A DNA stretch of 55,392 bases, taken from contig NZ_JAJTBB010000046.1 in NCBI RefSeq assembly GCF_021287135.1, positions 1 through 55,392 of the forward strand, read 5' to 3'. Shown here in pieces: positions 8,400 through 16,285 of the stretch. The notes beneath the pieces were generated by a model that did no database searches, was not told the DNA's origin, and was given only the letters and a program-made list of their open reading frames with translations. Position 1 is the first letter of the stretch, and each line of letters begins with the position of its first letter. The translations under genes were made by a program, and so were the position numbers. This DNA is from Acidovorax sp. (GTDB taxonomy: Bacteria > Pseudomonadota > Gammaproteobacteria > Burkholderiales > Burkholderiaceae_C).

Positions 8400-9071
8400 T
8401 TATGCAGAGGGCTGGTCCGTGAGGGCCAGCTTGAGCCCGAAGCCGATGAACATGGCCCCGGCCACGCGGTCCAGCCAGTGCATGCCGCGCTGGATCGCCG
8501 TGGCGCGCCGCGCCATCCACGACGCCGCCAACGCCCAGCCCGCATTGACGGGAATGGCGTTGAGGTTGAACAGCACGCCCAGCAGCAAGAAGGCCAGCGC
8601 CTTGTGGTCCGCGCCCGGCGCGATGAACTGCGGCACAAAGGCCAGGAAGAAGATGGCGACCTTGGGGTTGAGCACATTGGTCCAGAAGCCGCCCAGGAAC
8701 ACCTTGGAGAGCGGCGTGCGCGGTGCCGTGGCTGCCTGGGCGGCTGCCAGCGCTGCGCTGTTGCCGCCCTCGGCGCCGGGCTTGGACAGCAGCATGCGCA
8801 CGCCCATCCACACCAGGTACGCCGCGCCGATCCACTTGAGCACCGTGAACGCGGTGGCCGATGCGGCCAACAGCGCACCCACGCCGACCGCCGCGGCGAA
8901 GATGTGCACAAAGCACCCCGCCGTGATGCCCAGCCCCGCCACGATGCCGGCGCGGGTACCGGACTTGAGCGCGTTGGTCACGATGTAGAGCACATCAGGG
9001 CCCGGCGTGAGGTTCAGCAGCCAGCCGGCCGCGATGAACATCACCAGCTGGTGGCCGTCGATGAAGTTCAT
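8400..9071 (-). CDS. LysE/RhtB-family amino acid exporter
   Basis: This 223-residue protein has about six hydrophobic segments and the family signature '[16 protein letters not shown]' near residue 20, then '[15 protein letters not shown]' and '[25 protein letters not shown]'. LysE/RhtB proteins export amino acids or related metabolites. Its ATG (9071) overlaps the trpG stop in an ATGA arrangement, so it is translated with the tryptophan genes. That position suggests export of tryptophan, anthranilate or an analogue, but the substrate is not shown by sequence. Confidence 0.92.
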   Translation of the reverse strand: MNFIDGHQLVMFIAAGWLLNLTPGPDVLYIVTNALKSGTRAGIVAGLGITAGCFVHIFAAAVGVGALLAASATAFTVLKWIGAAYLVWMGVRMLLSKPGAEGGNSAALAAAQAATAPRTPLSKVFLGGFWTNVLNPKVAIFFLAFVPQFIAPGADHKALAFLLLGVLFNLNAIPVNAGWALAASWMARRATAIQRGMHWLDRVAGAMFIGFGLKLALTDQPSA

Positions 9072-9652
9072 GCACGCTGCTCCAGGAAGTTCTTGAGCAT
9101 CGCGTGGCCGTGTTCGGTGAGGATGCTCTCGGGGTGGAACTGCACGCCCTCAATCGGCAGCGTCTTGTGGCGCACCCCCATGATCTCGCCGTCCTCCGTC
9201 CAGGCCGTCACCTCCAGCACGTCGGGGCAGGTGTTACGTTCAATGGCGAGCGAGTGGTAGCGGTTGACGGTGAACTTCTCGGGCAACCCGGCGAACACGC
9301 CCTTTTGCGTGGTGGTGATGACGCTGGTCTTGCCGTGCATCAGCTCCTGCGCGCGGACGATGGTGCCGCCGAAGGCCGCGCCAATGCTCTGGTGGCCCAG
9401 GCACACGCCCAGGATGGGCAGCTTGCCGGCAAAGTGCTGGATGGCCGCCACCGAGATGCCCGCCTCGGCCGGCGAGCAGGGGCCGGGCGAGACGACCAGG
9501 CGGTCAAGCTGCCCGGCGGCCAGGCGGGCCTCGATGTCGGCCACGGTGATCTCGTCGTTGCGGAACACCGCCACCTCCGCGCCCAGCTCGCCGAAGTACT
9601 GCACGATGTTGTAGGTGAAGCTGTCGTAGTTGTCGATCATGAGCAGTTTCAT
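9068..9652 (-). CDS. trpG: Anthranilate synthase component II (glutamine amidotransferase)
   Basis: This 194-residue class I amidotransferase supplies ammonia to TrpE. The nucleophile is Cys84 in '[10 protein letters not shown]', and the partner His and Glu are in '[14 protein letters not shown]'. The 'VVSPGPCSP' oxyanion region is also present. ATG 9652 was chosen over GTG 9661 because AAGGG is eight bases upstream. In many bacteria such a subunit also serves p-aminobenzoate synthase (PabA); no pabB is nearby. It follows the chorismate mutase gene by only five bases. Confidence 0.97.
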   Translation of the reverse strand: MKLLMIDNYDSFTYNIVQYFGELGAEVAVFRNDEITVADIEARLAAGQLDRLVVSPGPCSPAEAGISVAAIQHFAGKLPILGVCLGHQSIGAAFGGTIVRAQELMHGKTSVITTTQKGVFAGLPEKFTVNRYHSLAIERNTCPDVLEVTAWTEDGEIMGVRHKTLPIEGVQFHPESILTEHGHAMLKNFLEQRA

Positions 9653-9657
9653 GGCGT

Positions 9658-10008
9658 TCACCCTTTCTGTGCCGTGCCGGGGGCGGCCGCGCGCAGGCGC
9701 GCGAACTCGCGGTGTTCGTAGTCGATATAAGCCTCCATCAGGCTGCGGTAGATGGCCTCGATCACGTCGGGCGGGCCGCCTTCGGCCGCAGCGCGCGCAC
9801 GGACGCGGTCCACGATGGCCTGGATGCGGCCTTCGTCGCGCACCTGCGCCGCATCCTGCTTGATGCGCGCGGCCTGCGTCATGTAGCCGCCGCGCTGCAC
9901 GAGCAGCGGCACAAGGATGTCATCCAGCGCGTCGATATAGGCGCGCACGTCGTCCATGGTGGTGCAGTGCTGCACGGTGTCGATGGCGCGTGAGGTCTCG
10001 CGGCTCAT
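9658..10008 (-). CDS. AroQ-type chorismate mutase
   Basis: This 116-residue protein matches the compact all-helical AroQ chorismate mutase domain. Residues about 13-90 include '[19 protein letters not shown]', 'AARIKQD' and a C-terminal helix ending '[13 protein letters not shown]'. It would convert chorismate to prephenate. Its ATG overlaps the trpE stop (ATGA) and it precedes trpG by five bases, so it sits between the two anthranilate synthase subunits. Having the competing branch enzyme here means chorismate flow to Trp and Phe/Tyr is co-expressed. It could alternatively be an isochorismate-pyruvate lyase like PchB, but no salicylate genes are present. Confidence 0.88.
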   Translation of the reverse strand: MSRETSRAIDTVQHCTTMDDVRAYIDALDDILVPLLVQRGGYMTQAARIKQDAAQVRDEGRIQAIVDRVRARAAAEGGPPDVIEAIYRSLMEAYIDYEHREFARLRAAAPGTAQKG

Positions 10009-11504
10009 TCCAGGCCCTCCTCGACGAGTTCGGCGGCGCGCAGCAGCGCGCGGGCCTTGTGCTCGGTTTCCTTCCACTCCAGCTCGGGCACCGAGTCGGC
10101 CACCACGCCCGCGGCGGCCTGCACATACAGCGTGCCGTTCTTGATGATGCCGGTGCGGATGGCAATGGCGACATCCATGTCGCCCGCGTAGCTGAGGTAG
10201 CCGCAAGCGCCGCCGTACAGGCCGCGCTTGGTGGGTTCGAGCTGGTCGATCAGCTCCATGGCATGCACCTTGGGGGCGCCGGTGAGCGTGCCGGCCGGGA
10301 AGGTGGCCTTGAGCACGTCCATGCTGGTCATGCCGTCGTGCAGGATGCCTTCCACATTGCTCACGATGTGCATCACGTGGCTGTAGCGCTCCACCGCAAA
10401 AGCCTCGGTCACCTTCACGGTGCCCGTCTTGGCGATGCGGCCGATGTCGTTGCGAGCCAGGTCGATCAGCATCACGTGCTCGGCACGCTCCTTGGGGTCG
10501 TTGATCAGTTCCACCTCGGTCGCCTTGTCCTTCTCGGGCGTGGCGCCGCGCGGACGGGTGCCAGCCAGCGGGCGGATGGTGATCTTGGCGCCCTCCTCGG
10601 TCTTCTCCTGCCGCACCAGGATCTCCGGGCTGGCCCCCACCACGTGGAAGTCGCCGAAGTCGTAGAAGTACATGTAAGGCGACGGGTTCAGCGAGCGCAG
10701 TGCGCGGTACAGCGACAGCGGGGACTCGGTGTAGCGCTTGTGGATGCGCTGGCCCACCTGCACCTGCATGAAGTCGCCAGCCGCGATCAGTTCCTTGGCG
10801 CGCTCGACGGCGGCCAGGTAGTCGGCCTTGGCAAAGTCGCGCTGCGCGGGATGGCTTTCGGTGGGCTTGACCACGGGCGCGCTCACCGAGTACTTGAGCT
10901 GTTCCTTCAGTTCGCGCAGGCGCTTCTTGGCACGGGTGTAGGCCTCGGGCTGGGCAGGGTCGGCGTACACGATGAGGTACAGCTTGCCCGAGAGGTTGTC
11001 GATGACGGCCAGCTCTTCACACTGCAGCAGCAGGATGTCGGGGCAGCCCAGCGTATCGGGCGGGCAGGTGGACTCCAGCTTCTTCTCGATGTAGCGCACC
11101 GCGTCATAGCCAAAGTAGCCGGCCAGGCCGCCGCAAAAACGCGGCAGGCCGGGCCGCAGCGCCACCTTGAAGCGCTGCTGGTACTGGGCGATGAAATCCA
11201 GCGGGTTGCCGGCCGCGGTCTCGACCACCTGCCCGTCGGTGACGACTTCGGTGCGCGCCTGGGCGCCAAAGCCGCTGGCGCGCAACAGCGTGCGTGCGGG
11301 CAGCCCGATGAAGCTGTAGCGCCCGAAGCGCTCGCCGCCCACCACGGATTCGAGCAGAAAGCTGTGCTTGCCGCCGTCCTTGGTGTGCGCCAGCTTCAGG
11401 TACAGGGAAAGCGGCGTTTCGAGGTCCGCAAACGCCTCGACCATGAGCGGGATGCGGTTGTAGCCTTCGCCGGCCAGGCTTTTGAATTCAAGTTCAGTGA
11501 TCAC
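10005..11504 (-). CDS. trpE: Anthranilate synthase component I
   Basis: This 499-residue chorismate-using enzyme forms anthranilate with TrpG. The C-terminal chorismate-binding domain has 'GDFMQVQVGQR', 'PSPYMYFYDF', 'VGASPEILV', 'RPLAGTRPRG', 'ELINDPKERAEHVMLIDLARND' (split by a few variable residues) and 'FPAGTLTGAPK'. The N-terminal 'LLES' element needed for Trp feedback inhibition is present (HSFLLESV). GTG 11504 was chosen because GGGAG lies eight bases upstream and the family usually begins near 'ITELEF'; an in-frame TTG exists at 11570. It is the first structural gene of the operon, preceded by a leader peptide and attenuator. Confidence 0.97.
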   Translation of the reverse strand: MITELEFKSLAGEGYNRIPLMVEAFADLETPLSLYLKLAHTKDGGKHSFLLESVVGGERFGRYSFIGLPARTLLRASGFGAQARTEVVTDGQVVETAAGNPLDFIAQYQQRFKVALRPGLPRFCGGLAGYFGYDAVRYIEKKLESTCPPDTLGCPDILLLQCEELAVIDNLSGKLYLIVYADPAQPEAYTRAKKRLRELKEQLKYSVSAPVVKPTESHPAQRDFAKADYLAAVERAKELIAAGDFMQVQVGQRIHKRYTESPLSLYRALRSLNPSPYMYFYDFGDFHVVGASPEILVRQEKTEEGAKITIRPLAGTRPRGATPEKDKATEVELINDPKERAEHVMLIDLARNDIGRIAKTGTVKVTEAFAVERYSHVMHIVSNVEGILHDGMTSMDVLKATFPAGTLTGAPKVHAMELIDQLEPTKRGLYGGACGYLSYAGDMDVAIAIRTGIIKNGTLYVQAAAGVVADSVPELEWKETEHKARALLRAAELVEEGLE

Positions 11505-11543
11505 GGGGAGGACTCCCAGCTGTGGCAGCGCGGTGACCCTGTG

Positions 11544-11660
11544 AAAAAAGGGGCGCTGCGGTCCATTCAAACGGCCCCGCCGCTGCAGGCGGGCGCCACG
11601 GGTGCACGCTGGGGCGTCGGCCCAGGTGCCATCAGGCGTTCAATGCGGCAGGCTGACGCC
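11544..11660 (-). promoter_or_regulatory. Candidate trp transcription attenuator
   Basis: On the minus strand, four segments form mutually exclusive pairs. Segment 1 contains the second Trp codon (CTGGCGTC; its GGCGTC part at 11655-11660) and can pair with segment 2 (GACGCCCCAG, around 11609-11618). The GCCCC within segment 2 (11611-11615) can pair with GGGGC of segment 3 (11574-11578). The same GGGGC can pair with GCCCC of segment 4 (11550-11554), which is followed by six T (11544-11549). A stalled ribosome at the Trp codons would free segment 2 and block the 3:4 terminator. The 3:4 stem is short (five perfect pairs), so folding needs calculation. Confidence 0.6.
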
Positions 11661-11715
11661 AGGGCCAGGCTCCCCGGTCGCTGCAACCTGTGATGAACAC
11701 GTGATGAATGAACAT
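11632..11715 (-). CDS. trpL: Candidate trp operon leader peptide (27 residues, Trp-Pro-Trp)
   Basis: A short open frame from ATG 11715 to TGA 11632 encodes MFIHHVFITG, then CSDRGAWPWRQP, then AALNA. Two Trp codons (at 11667 and 11661) lie near the end, just before a set of alternative hairpins and a run of T ahead of trpE. This is the classical layout of a tryptophan attenuator. No good Shine-Dalgarno sequence precedes the ATG; a TACACT -10-like motif ends seven bases before it, so the leader may be translated from a leaderless transcript. Too small for normal gene finders. Confidence 0.65.
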   Translation of the reverse strand: MFIHHVFITGCSDRGAWPWRQPAALNA

Positions 11716-11722
11716 GCCGCAA

Positions 11723-11728
11723 AGTGTA
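11723..11728 (-). promoter_or_regulatory. Possible extended -10 promoter element for the trp operon
   Basis: The minus strand reads TGC followed by TACACT, an extended -10 motif, in an otherwise GC-rich region. Transcription would begin close to the ATG of the leader peptide. No convincing -35 hexamer is found at the usual distance, which is compatible with an extended -10 promoter but leaves the call tentative. Confidence 0.35.
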
Positions 11729-11835
11729 GCAAAGCTTTTTTGCGCGCCCCGGCGCGGCCCGCAGGCGACGTCGCACAACCCATCGAAAACCCTGTTGCAG
11801 CGCCACCGGAAGCGGCGAACAATGGCAACAGAAAC

Positions 11836-11847
11836 GAACGATCGTTC
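11836..11847. promoter_or_regulatory. Perfect 12-base palindrome upstream of the chalcone-isomerase-like gene
   Basis: GAACGATCGTTC is a perfect palindrome 21 bases before the start codon, directly followed by a T run and the GGAGGA ribosome-binding site. With no loop it is a poor terminator and more likely a binding site for a dimeric repressor. The stretch 11716-11867 otherwise shows only the trp promoter region and this site. Confidence 0.4.
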
Positions 11848-11867
11848 TTTTTTTGGAGGAGCCGCGC

Positions 11868-12458
11868 ATGAAGTACTTGCACCAATGCGCCGTCGTGGCC
11901 GGGGCCTGTCTGTTGGTGGCGGCAAGCGCCGTGGCCCAGCCCGTGACCGTGGCGGACGTGAAATACGAGGACACCGCCCAGCTGAACGCCAGCACCCTCC
12001 ACCTCAATGGCGCGGGCGTGCGCTACAAGGCGGTTTTCAAGGTCTACACCGCGGGGCTGTACCTCGAGAAGAAGGCCACCACTCCCGCCGAGGTGATGGC
12101 CCTCAAGGGCCCCAAGCGCATCAGCATCACCATGCTGCGCGAAATCGACTCGTCCGAGCTGGGCAAGCTGTTTTCGCGCGGCATGGAGGACAACCTCGAC
12201 AAGGCGGCGTTCTCCAAGCTGATCCCGGGCGTGCTGCGCATGAGCCAGATCTTTTCGGACCACAAGAAGCTGCAGGCCGGCGACCAGTTCATGGTCGACT
12301 GGATTCCCGGCACGGGCACGGTGATCACGGTCAAGGGCAAGCCCCAGGGCGAGCCTTTCAAGGAGCCCGAGTTCTTCAACGCGCTGCTGGGGATCTGGCT
12401 GGGCAATGTGCCGGCCGACTGGAAGCTCAAGGACGCCTTGCTCGGCAAGCCGGCCTGA
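11868..12458 (+). CDS. Periplasmic chalcone-isomerase-like protein
   Basis: This 196-residue protein has a signal peptide ending near residue 24 (VAASAVAQP) and then a chalcone-isomerase-like fold signature: 'LNGAGVRYKAVFKVYTAGLYL', 'GPKRISITMLREID', 'GVLRMSQIFSDHKKLQAGD' and a C-terminal 'FFNALLGIWLGNVPADWKLKDALLG'. Bacterial members are secreted and of uncertain function; they probably bind fatty-acid-like ligands or act structurally rather than making flavanones. GGAGGA lies seven bases before ATG 11868. It is divergent from the trp operon and upstream of a chemoreceptor gene, with no obvious functional link. Confidence 0.88.
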   Translation: MKYLHQCAVVAGACLLVAASAVAQPVTVADVKYEDTAQLNASTLHLNGAGVRYKAVFKVYTAGLYLEKKATTPAEVMALKGPKRISITMLREIDSSELGKLFSRGMEDNLDKAAFSKLIPGVLRMSQIFSDHKKLQAGDQFMVDWIPGTGTVITVKGKPQGEPFKEPEFFNALLGIWLGNVPADWKLKDALLGKPA

Positions 12459-12667
12459 CCCCTCGGACAAACCCTCACGAAATCCGGGCCCTGCGTGTCG
12501 CACGGCCGACAAGCGCGGCGCAGGCCCGCACGTAACCTTGTGTAAGCGGCCGGAGCCGCGGCGCGGCGCGGCTTCTTGCGGGAGGACACGCCATGCGCAC
12601 GCCCGCGGTGCCCGCCCTGCCGGCCCTGCGTGGCCTTTGCCTTTCCAACCTTTCAGCGCTCATCACC

Positions 12668-14278
12668 ATGAAACTCAGCCATTTTCCCGTCGGACTGCGC
12701 CTGGGCGCCTCGTTCGGAGCCATCCTGCTCATCACCGCGCTGATCGCCGCCTTGGGCATGTGGCGCATCGCCAGCCTGCAGCGCGCCAGCGAGCAGGTGG
12801 CGACGCAGGAGATCGAGCAGCAGATGCTGGTGGAGGACTGGGCGGCGGAGGTCCGCCTGAACTGGGTGCGCACCGAGGCCTTCCTCAAGGCCATCGACCG
12901 CGACTACATGGACAAGCTGGCGGCCGACACCCAGGCCGCCGCGCAAGGGGTGGACGCCAAGGTGCGGCGCATCGAAGCGCTGGTGCAGGGCGAGCCCGGC
13001 CGCGCACTGCTGGCCGCCATTGCCACCGCCCGCAATGCCTACAACGGCAAGCAGTCCGAGATCCGCGAACTCCACCGCGGCGGCGAGCCCAACGTGCCCG
13101 CCATGGTGGACAAGGACCTGCGCCCGCTGGCCGACCAGTACCTGAAGGCGCTGGACGATCTGCGCAAGGCCATGGCCCGGCAGCTGACCGAAAGCCAGGC
13201 CGACACCGCCACGCTGGCCCAGGCCAGCCAGGCGTTGCTGGGGGTGGGCACGCTGGTGGCCGTGGCGCTGGGCGCGCTGCTGGCCTGGACCGTGACGCGC
13301 TCCATCATCCGGCCGCTCCAGCAGGGCAAAGAGGCCGCCGAAAGCATTGCCAACGGCGACCTGACGCACCCCGTGGAAGCGGCCGGCCGCGATGAAACCG
13401 CGCAGCTGCTGCAGGCCCTGGCCGCCATGCAGGCGCGGCTGGCCACCATCGTGGGCAACGTGCGCCACAACGCGGAAGGCGTGGCCACGGCCAGCGTGGA
13501 GATCGCCACCGGCAACAACGACCTGTCCGCCCGCACCGAGCAGCAGGCCTCGGCCCTGCAGCAGACGGCGGCGTCGATGGAGCAGCTGGGCTCTACCGTG
13601 CGCCAGAACGCCGACAACGCGCGCACGGCCAATCAGCTGGCGGTGAGCGCCAGCACCGTGGCCCAGCAGGGCGGCGCGGTGGTGGCCGAGGTGGTGGACA
13701 CCATGAAGGGCATCAACGACAGCAGCAAGAAGATCGCCGACATCATCAGCGTGATCGACGGCATCGCATTCCAAACCAACATCCTGGCGCTGAACGCGGC
13801 CGTGGAGGCCGCCCGCGCGGGCGAGCAGGGCCGGGGCTTTGCCGTGGTGGCCGGCGAGGTGCGCAGCCTGGCCCAGCGCAGCGCCGAAGCCGCCAAGGAG
13901 ATCAAGGGCCTGATCGGCACCAGCGTGGAGCGCGTGGAACGCGGCACGGCCCTGGTGGACAAGGCCGGCACGACCATGGCCGAAGTGGTGGCGGCCATCC
14001 GCCGCGTGACCGACATCATGGGCGAGATCAGCGCCGCCAGCAGCGAGCAGAGCCAGGGCGTGAGCCAGGTGGGCGAAGCCATCACGCAGATGGACCAGAC
14101 CACCCAGCAAAACGCCGCGCTGGTGGAGCAAAGCGCTGCCGCGGCCGACAGCCTCAAGACGCAGGCCGGCCAGCTGGTGCAGGCGGTGGCGGTGTTCCGC
14201 GTGCCGGGCGCCCACCAGGCCGCCGCAGGGCTGCCTTCGCTCTCAAAAAGAGAGCTTCCAGCGCTTGCCAATTCTTGA
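12668..14278 (+). CDS. Methyl-accepting chemotaxis protein
   Basis: This 536-residue receptor has a first transmembrane helix (about residues 12-34), a periplasmic four-helix-bundle sensor, a second transmembrane helix (about 187-210), a HAMP domain and a long cytoplasmic coiled coil. The highly conserved hairpin tip is intact: '[21 protein letters not shown]' (given without its last residues) and '[19 protein letters not shown]'. There is no CheR/CheB-binding NWETF-like pentapeptide at the C-terminus. ATG 12668 was chosen at the start of the first helix. The last dozen residues ([11 protein letters not shown]) are encoded by a dispersed repeat, so the tail looks acquired. The ligand is unknown. 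Confidence 0.95.
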   Translation: MKLSHFPVGLRLGASFGAILLITALIAALGMWRIASLQRASEQVATQEIEQQMLVEDWAAEVRLNWVRTEAFLKAIDRDYMDKLAADTQAAAQGVDAKVRRIEALVQGEPGRALLAAIATARNAYNGKQSEIRELHRGGEPNVPAMVDKDLRPLADQYLKALDDLRKAMARQLTESQADTATLAQASQALLGVGTLVAVALGALLAWTVTRSIIRPLQQGKEAAESIANGDLTHPVEAAGRDETAQLLQALAAMQARLATIVGNVRHNAEGVATASVEIATGNNDLSARTEQQASALQQTAASMEQLGSTVRQNADNARTANQLAVSASTVAQQGGAVVAEVVDTMKGINDSSKKIADIISVIDGIAFQTNILALNAAVEAARAGEQGRGFAVVAGEVRSLAQRSAEAAKEIKGLIGTSVERVERGTALVDKAGTTMAEVVAAIRRVTDIMGEISAASSEQSQGVSQVGEAITQMDQTTQQNAALVEQSAAAADSLKTQAGQLVQAVAVFRVPGAHQAAAGLPSLSKRELPALANS

Positions 14279-14336
14279 TTTCAAGCACTTTTCCCATTCA
14301 AATCAAGAGACATCAAGCGCAAGCAGCTCCTATTTT
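14240..14336. repeat. Dispersed palindromic repeat, expanded copy 2 (between receptor gene and gph)
   Basis: This copy contains CTCTCAAAAAGAGAG, then CCAGCGCTTGCC, about 55 bases of unique sequence, then ATCAAGCGCAAGCAGCT and CCTATTTTTGGAG. It is an enlarged version of the elements at 6317, 37027, 45308 and 53140, as if the hairpin had been opened by extra sequence. It encodes the C-terminal residues of both convergent genes (receptor and gph), and its T-rich end may act as a bidirectional terminator. Confidence 0.65.
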
Positions 14337-15031
14337 TGGAGCAGCTCTCCCAGCGAATCCACAAACCCGTCTGCATCCACGGCCCGCACCGGCTGGCCGT
14401 GGTTGTAGCCGTAGGTGACCAGCACCACCGGGCAGCCCGCAGCGCGCGCCGCCTGCGCATCGTTGCTGGAATCGCCCACCATCAGCGTGCGCGCCGGCGC
14501 CGTGCCCAGGGCTTCGCAGGTTTTGGCGAGGGGCAGCGGATCGGGCTTCTTGCGCTCAAAGGCGTCGCCGCCGAACACCTGCGCGAAGAGCCCCCCCAGG
14601 CCCTTGGCCTCCAGCAGCGGCAGCGCAAACGCGGTGGGCTTGTTGGTCAGGCACGCCAGGCGCAGCCCGGCCGCGCGCAAGGCGGCCAGGCCCTCTTCCA
14701 CGCCGGGGTACACGGCGGCGTACTGGCCGTTGATGGCCAGGTAGTGCCGCTGGTAGCTGGCCCAGGCCTGCGGGTAGAGCGCGTCCACTTGGGTAGCACG
14801 CTGCGCCACATCGACGGGCGCCAGCACGTGGTTGAGCACCGAACGCAGCAAATGCTCGGAGCCTTTTCCCACCATCGACGCGATGGCGCTCGCGCCGACG
14901 GCCTGCAGGCCCAGGTCCCGCAGCATGCGGTTCAGCGCCTCGCTGAAATCACCGAGGGTGTCCACCATGGTGCCGTCCAGGTCGATGATGGCGGCGTCCA
15001 GGCGGGACGGATCTACCGGAAGAAAGTTCAC
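14330..15031 (-). CDS. gph: Phosphoglycolate phosphatase (HAD superfamily)
   Basis: This 233-residue HAD hydrolase has the nucleophile motif 'IDLDGTMVDTLGDF', the Thr motif 'CLTNKP', the Lys in 'RKKPDPLP' and the acidic motif 'MVGDSSNDAQAARAAG'. It matches Gph of the CbbZ type, which dephosphorylates 2-phosphoglycolate made by oxidative DNA-damage repair or Rubisco oxygenation. The start is uncertain: GTG 15031 gives the normal N-terminus, TTG 15061 adds ten residues, and neither has a clear ribosome-binding site. In relatives gph usually sits between rpe and trpE; here rpe is 22 kb away. Confidence 0.93.
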   Translation of the reverse strand: MNFLPVDPSRLDAAIIDLDGTMVDTLGDFSEALNRMLRDLGLQAVGASAIASMVGKGSEHLLRSVLNHVLAPVDVAQRATQVDALYPQAWASYQRHYLAINGQYAAVYPGVEEGLAALRAAGLRLACLTNKPTAFALPLLEAKGLGGLFAQVFGGDAFERKKPDPLPLAKTCEALGTAPARTLMVGDSSNDAQAARAAGCPVVLVTYGYNHGQPVRAVDADGFVDSLGELLQK

Positions 15032-15107
15032 AACAGCTGAAAAGAAGTGGGAAAACCGCAAATGGTAAGGGTGCCCACGTCTCCAGGGCTACGCCGCCCC
15101 AGCCCCG

Positions 15108-15407
15108 TCACCCCATGCGAATGGCCTCCGCCTGGTAGATGGCTATCTGCGGGCGGCCCTCGCACCGCTCGGCCATGGCCTGCGCAAACGTCCGCGACGC
15201 CTCCACACGGAAATGCGCCTGGAGCGCCGCCAGGTCGCTCCACTGCTCCACAAACACAAAACGCCGCGGCTGCTGCACGTCGCGGCTGACCTCGTGCGAC
15301 ACGCATCCCGGCTCGGCCCGGGAGCGCAGCACGTGCTCCACGGCCAGCCGCTCCACCTCGGCCTCCGTGTCTGGGCGTGCGATGACGTGGCCTGTGATGA
15401 TGATCAT
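15108..15407 (-). CDS. Antibiotic biosynthesis monooxygenase (ABM) domain protein
   Basis: This 99-residue protein is a single ferredoxin-like ABM domain with the pattern 'MIIITGHVIARPDTEAEVE', 'EPGCVSHEVSRD', 'RRFVFVEQWSDLAALQAHF' and a C-terminal strand 'PQIAIYQAEAIRMG'. Such small dimeric proteins act as quinol or heme-type monooxygenases or as isomerases. GGAG lies nine bases before ATG 15407. It is the last gene of the leftward catabolic operon, 68 bases after an SDR gene. It may oxidise a pathway intermediate or an inhibitory by-product; this is inference from position. Confidence 0.85.
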   Translation of the reverse strand: MIIITGHVIARPDTEAEVERLAVEHVLRSRAEPGCVSHEVSRDVQQPRRFVFVEQWSDLAALQAHFRVEASRTFAQAMAERCEGRPQIAIYQAEAIRMG

Positions 15408-15475
15408 GGCGGTGGCTCCTCGGGTTGTTGTGGCGCGGACGAAGGGACGGGCGGACATAAGATTCCGCCTTGGCG

Positions 15476-16285
15476 CTAACGCGCGCTGGCGCCGCCGTCG
15501 ATGGGGATGATGGCACCGGTCATGTAGCTGGAGGCCGGCGACGCCAACAGCAGCGCCAGCCCCTGGATCTCGCGCGGCTCGGCGATGCGGCCCAGCGGAA
15601 TGTAGATGCGCATGCGTTCGGCACTCTCCGGCAGGCGCAGGCGGCCGCCGTTGATGCCGGTGGCGAAGGGGCCGGGGGCGATGGCGTTCACCAGGATGTT
15701 GAAAGGCGCCAGCTCGATGGCCGCCTGGCGCACGAGGTTGTTCACCGCGGCCTTGGAGGCCACGTAGGCGTAGCCGGAGTTCGCCTCGGACCGCATCCCC
15801 GCGATGGACGAGGTCACGATGATCCGCCCCTGCTGGCGCGGCTTCATGTGGCGCGCGGACGCGCGCAGCGTGGCCAGCACCCCCGTCAGGTTCACCTGCA
15901 ACACCCGCTCCCACGCTGCCGGGTCCACGTTCTCCAGGCGCCCCGGCTCCACCAGAAAGCCGCGTCCCGCGCTCATGCCCGCGTTGGCAAACACGCAGTC
16001 GATCGGGCCCTCGGCCGCGATAGCGTCGATGTGGCGGTCCACCTCGGCGCCATCGCTGACGTCGATCACCCGCTGCTGCACCTGCGCATGCGTCTGGCGC
16101 AGGCGCTGCACTTCGGCGTCCAGCGCCTGGGCGTTGCTGTCGGACAGCACGACTTCCGCGCCCGCGTCCAGCAAGGCTTCTGCGATGGCGAGGCCCAGGC
16201 CGCTGGCGGCGCCGGTCACCAACGCCCGCTGGCCGGTCAGATCAAACAAGGCAGGCAACGAGGCCCTGGTTTCAGCACCGCGCAT
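15476..16285 (-). CDS. SDR-family NAD(P)-dependent oxidoreductase
   Basis: This 269-residue classical short-chain dehydrogenase has the cofactor motif 'TGAASGLGLAIAE', the 'NAG' turn (FANAGMSAG), the catalytic Ser in 'VTSSIAG' and 'YAYVASK' with catalytic Tyr and Lys. The Asp after the second strand (VVLSDSNA) favours NAD(H) over NADP(H). ATG 16285 shares one base with the stop of the NTF2-like gene upstream, with AGGAG in good position, so the genes are translationally coupled. In this island it may oxidise a hydroxyacyl-CoA or alcohol intermediate. The substrate is not visible from sequence. Confidence 0.92.
   Translation of the reverse strand: MRGAETRASLPALFDLTGQRALVTGAASGLGLAIAEALLDAGAEVVLSDSNAQALDAEVQRLRQTHAQVQQRVIDVSDGAEVDRHIDAIAAEGPIDCVFANAGMSAGRGFLVEPGRLENVDPAAWERVLQVNLTGVLATLRASARHMKPRQQGRIIVTSSIAGMRSEANSGYAYVASKAAVNNLVRQAAIELAPFNILVNAIAPGPFATGINGGRLRLPESAERMRIYIPLGRIAEPREIQGLALLLASPASSYMTGAIIPIDGGASAR

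Noticed and set aside
12459-12667. Flagellar sigma-28 promoter ahead of the chemoreceptor
   Set aside because: No TAAA-N15-GCCGATAA-like match was found in the spacer; only GC-rich imperfect stems are visible.
12653-14215. A 520-codon open frame antisense to the chemoreceptor gene
   Set aside because: It has repeated Gly/His/Leu composition, no ribosome-binding site and complete overlap with a certain gene.
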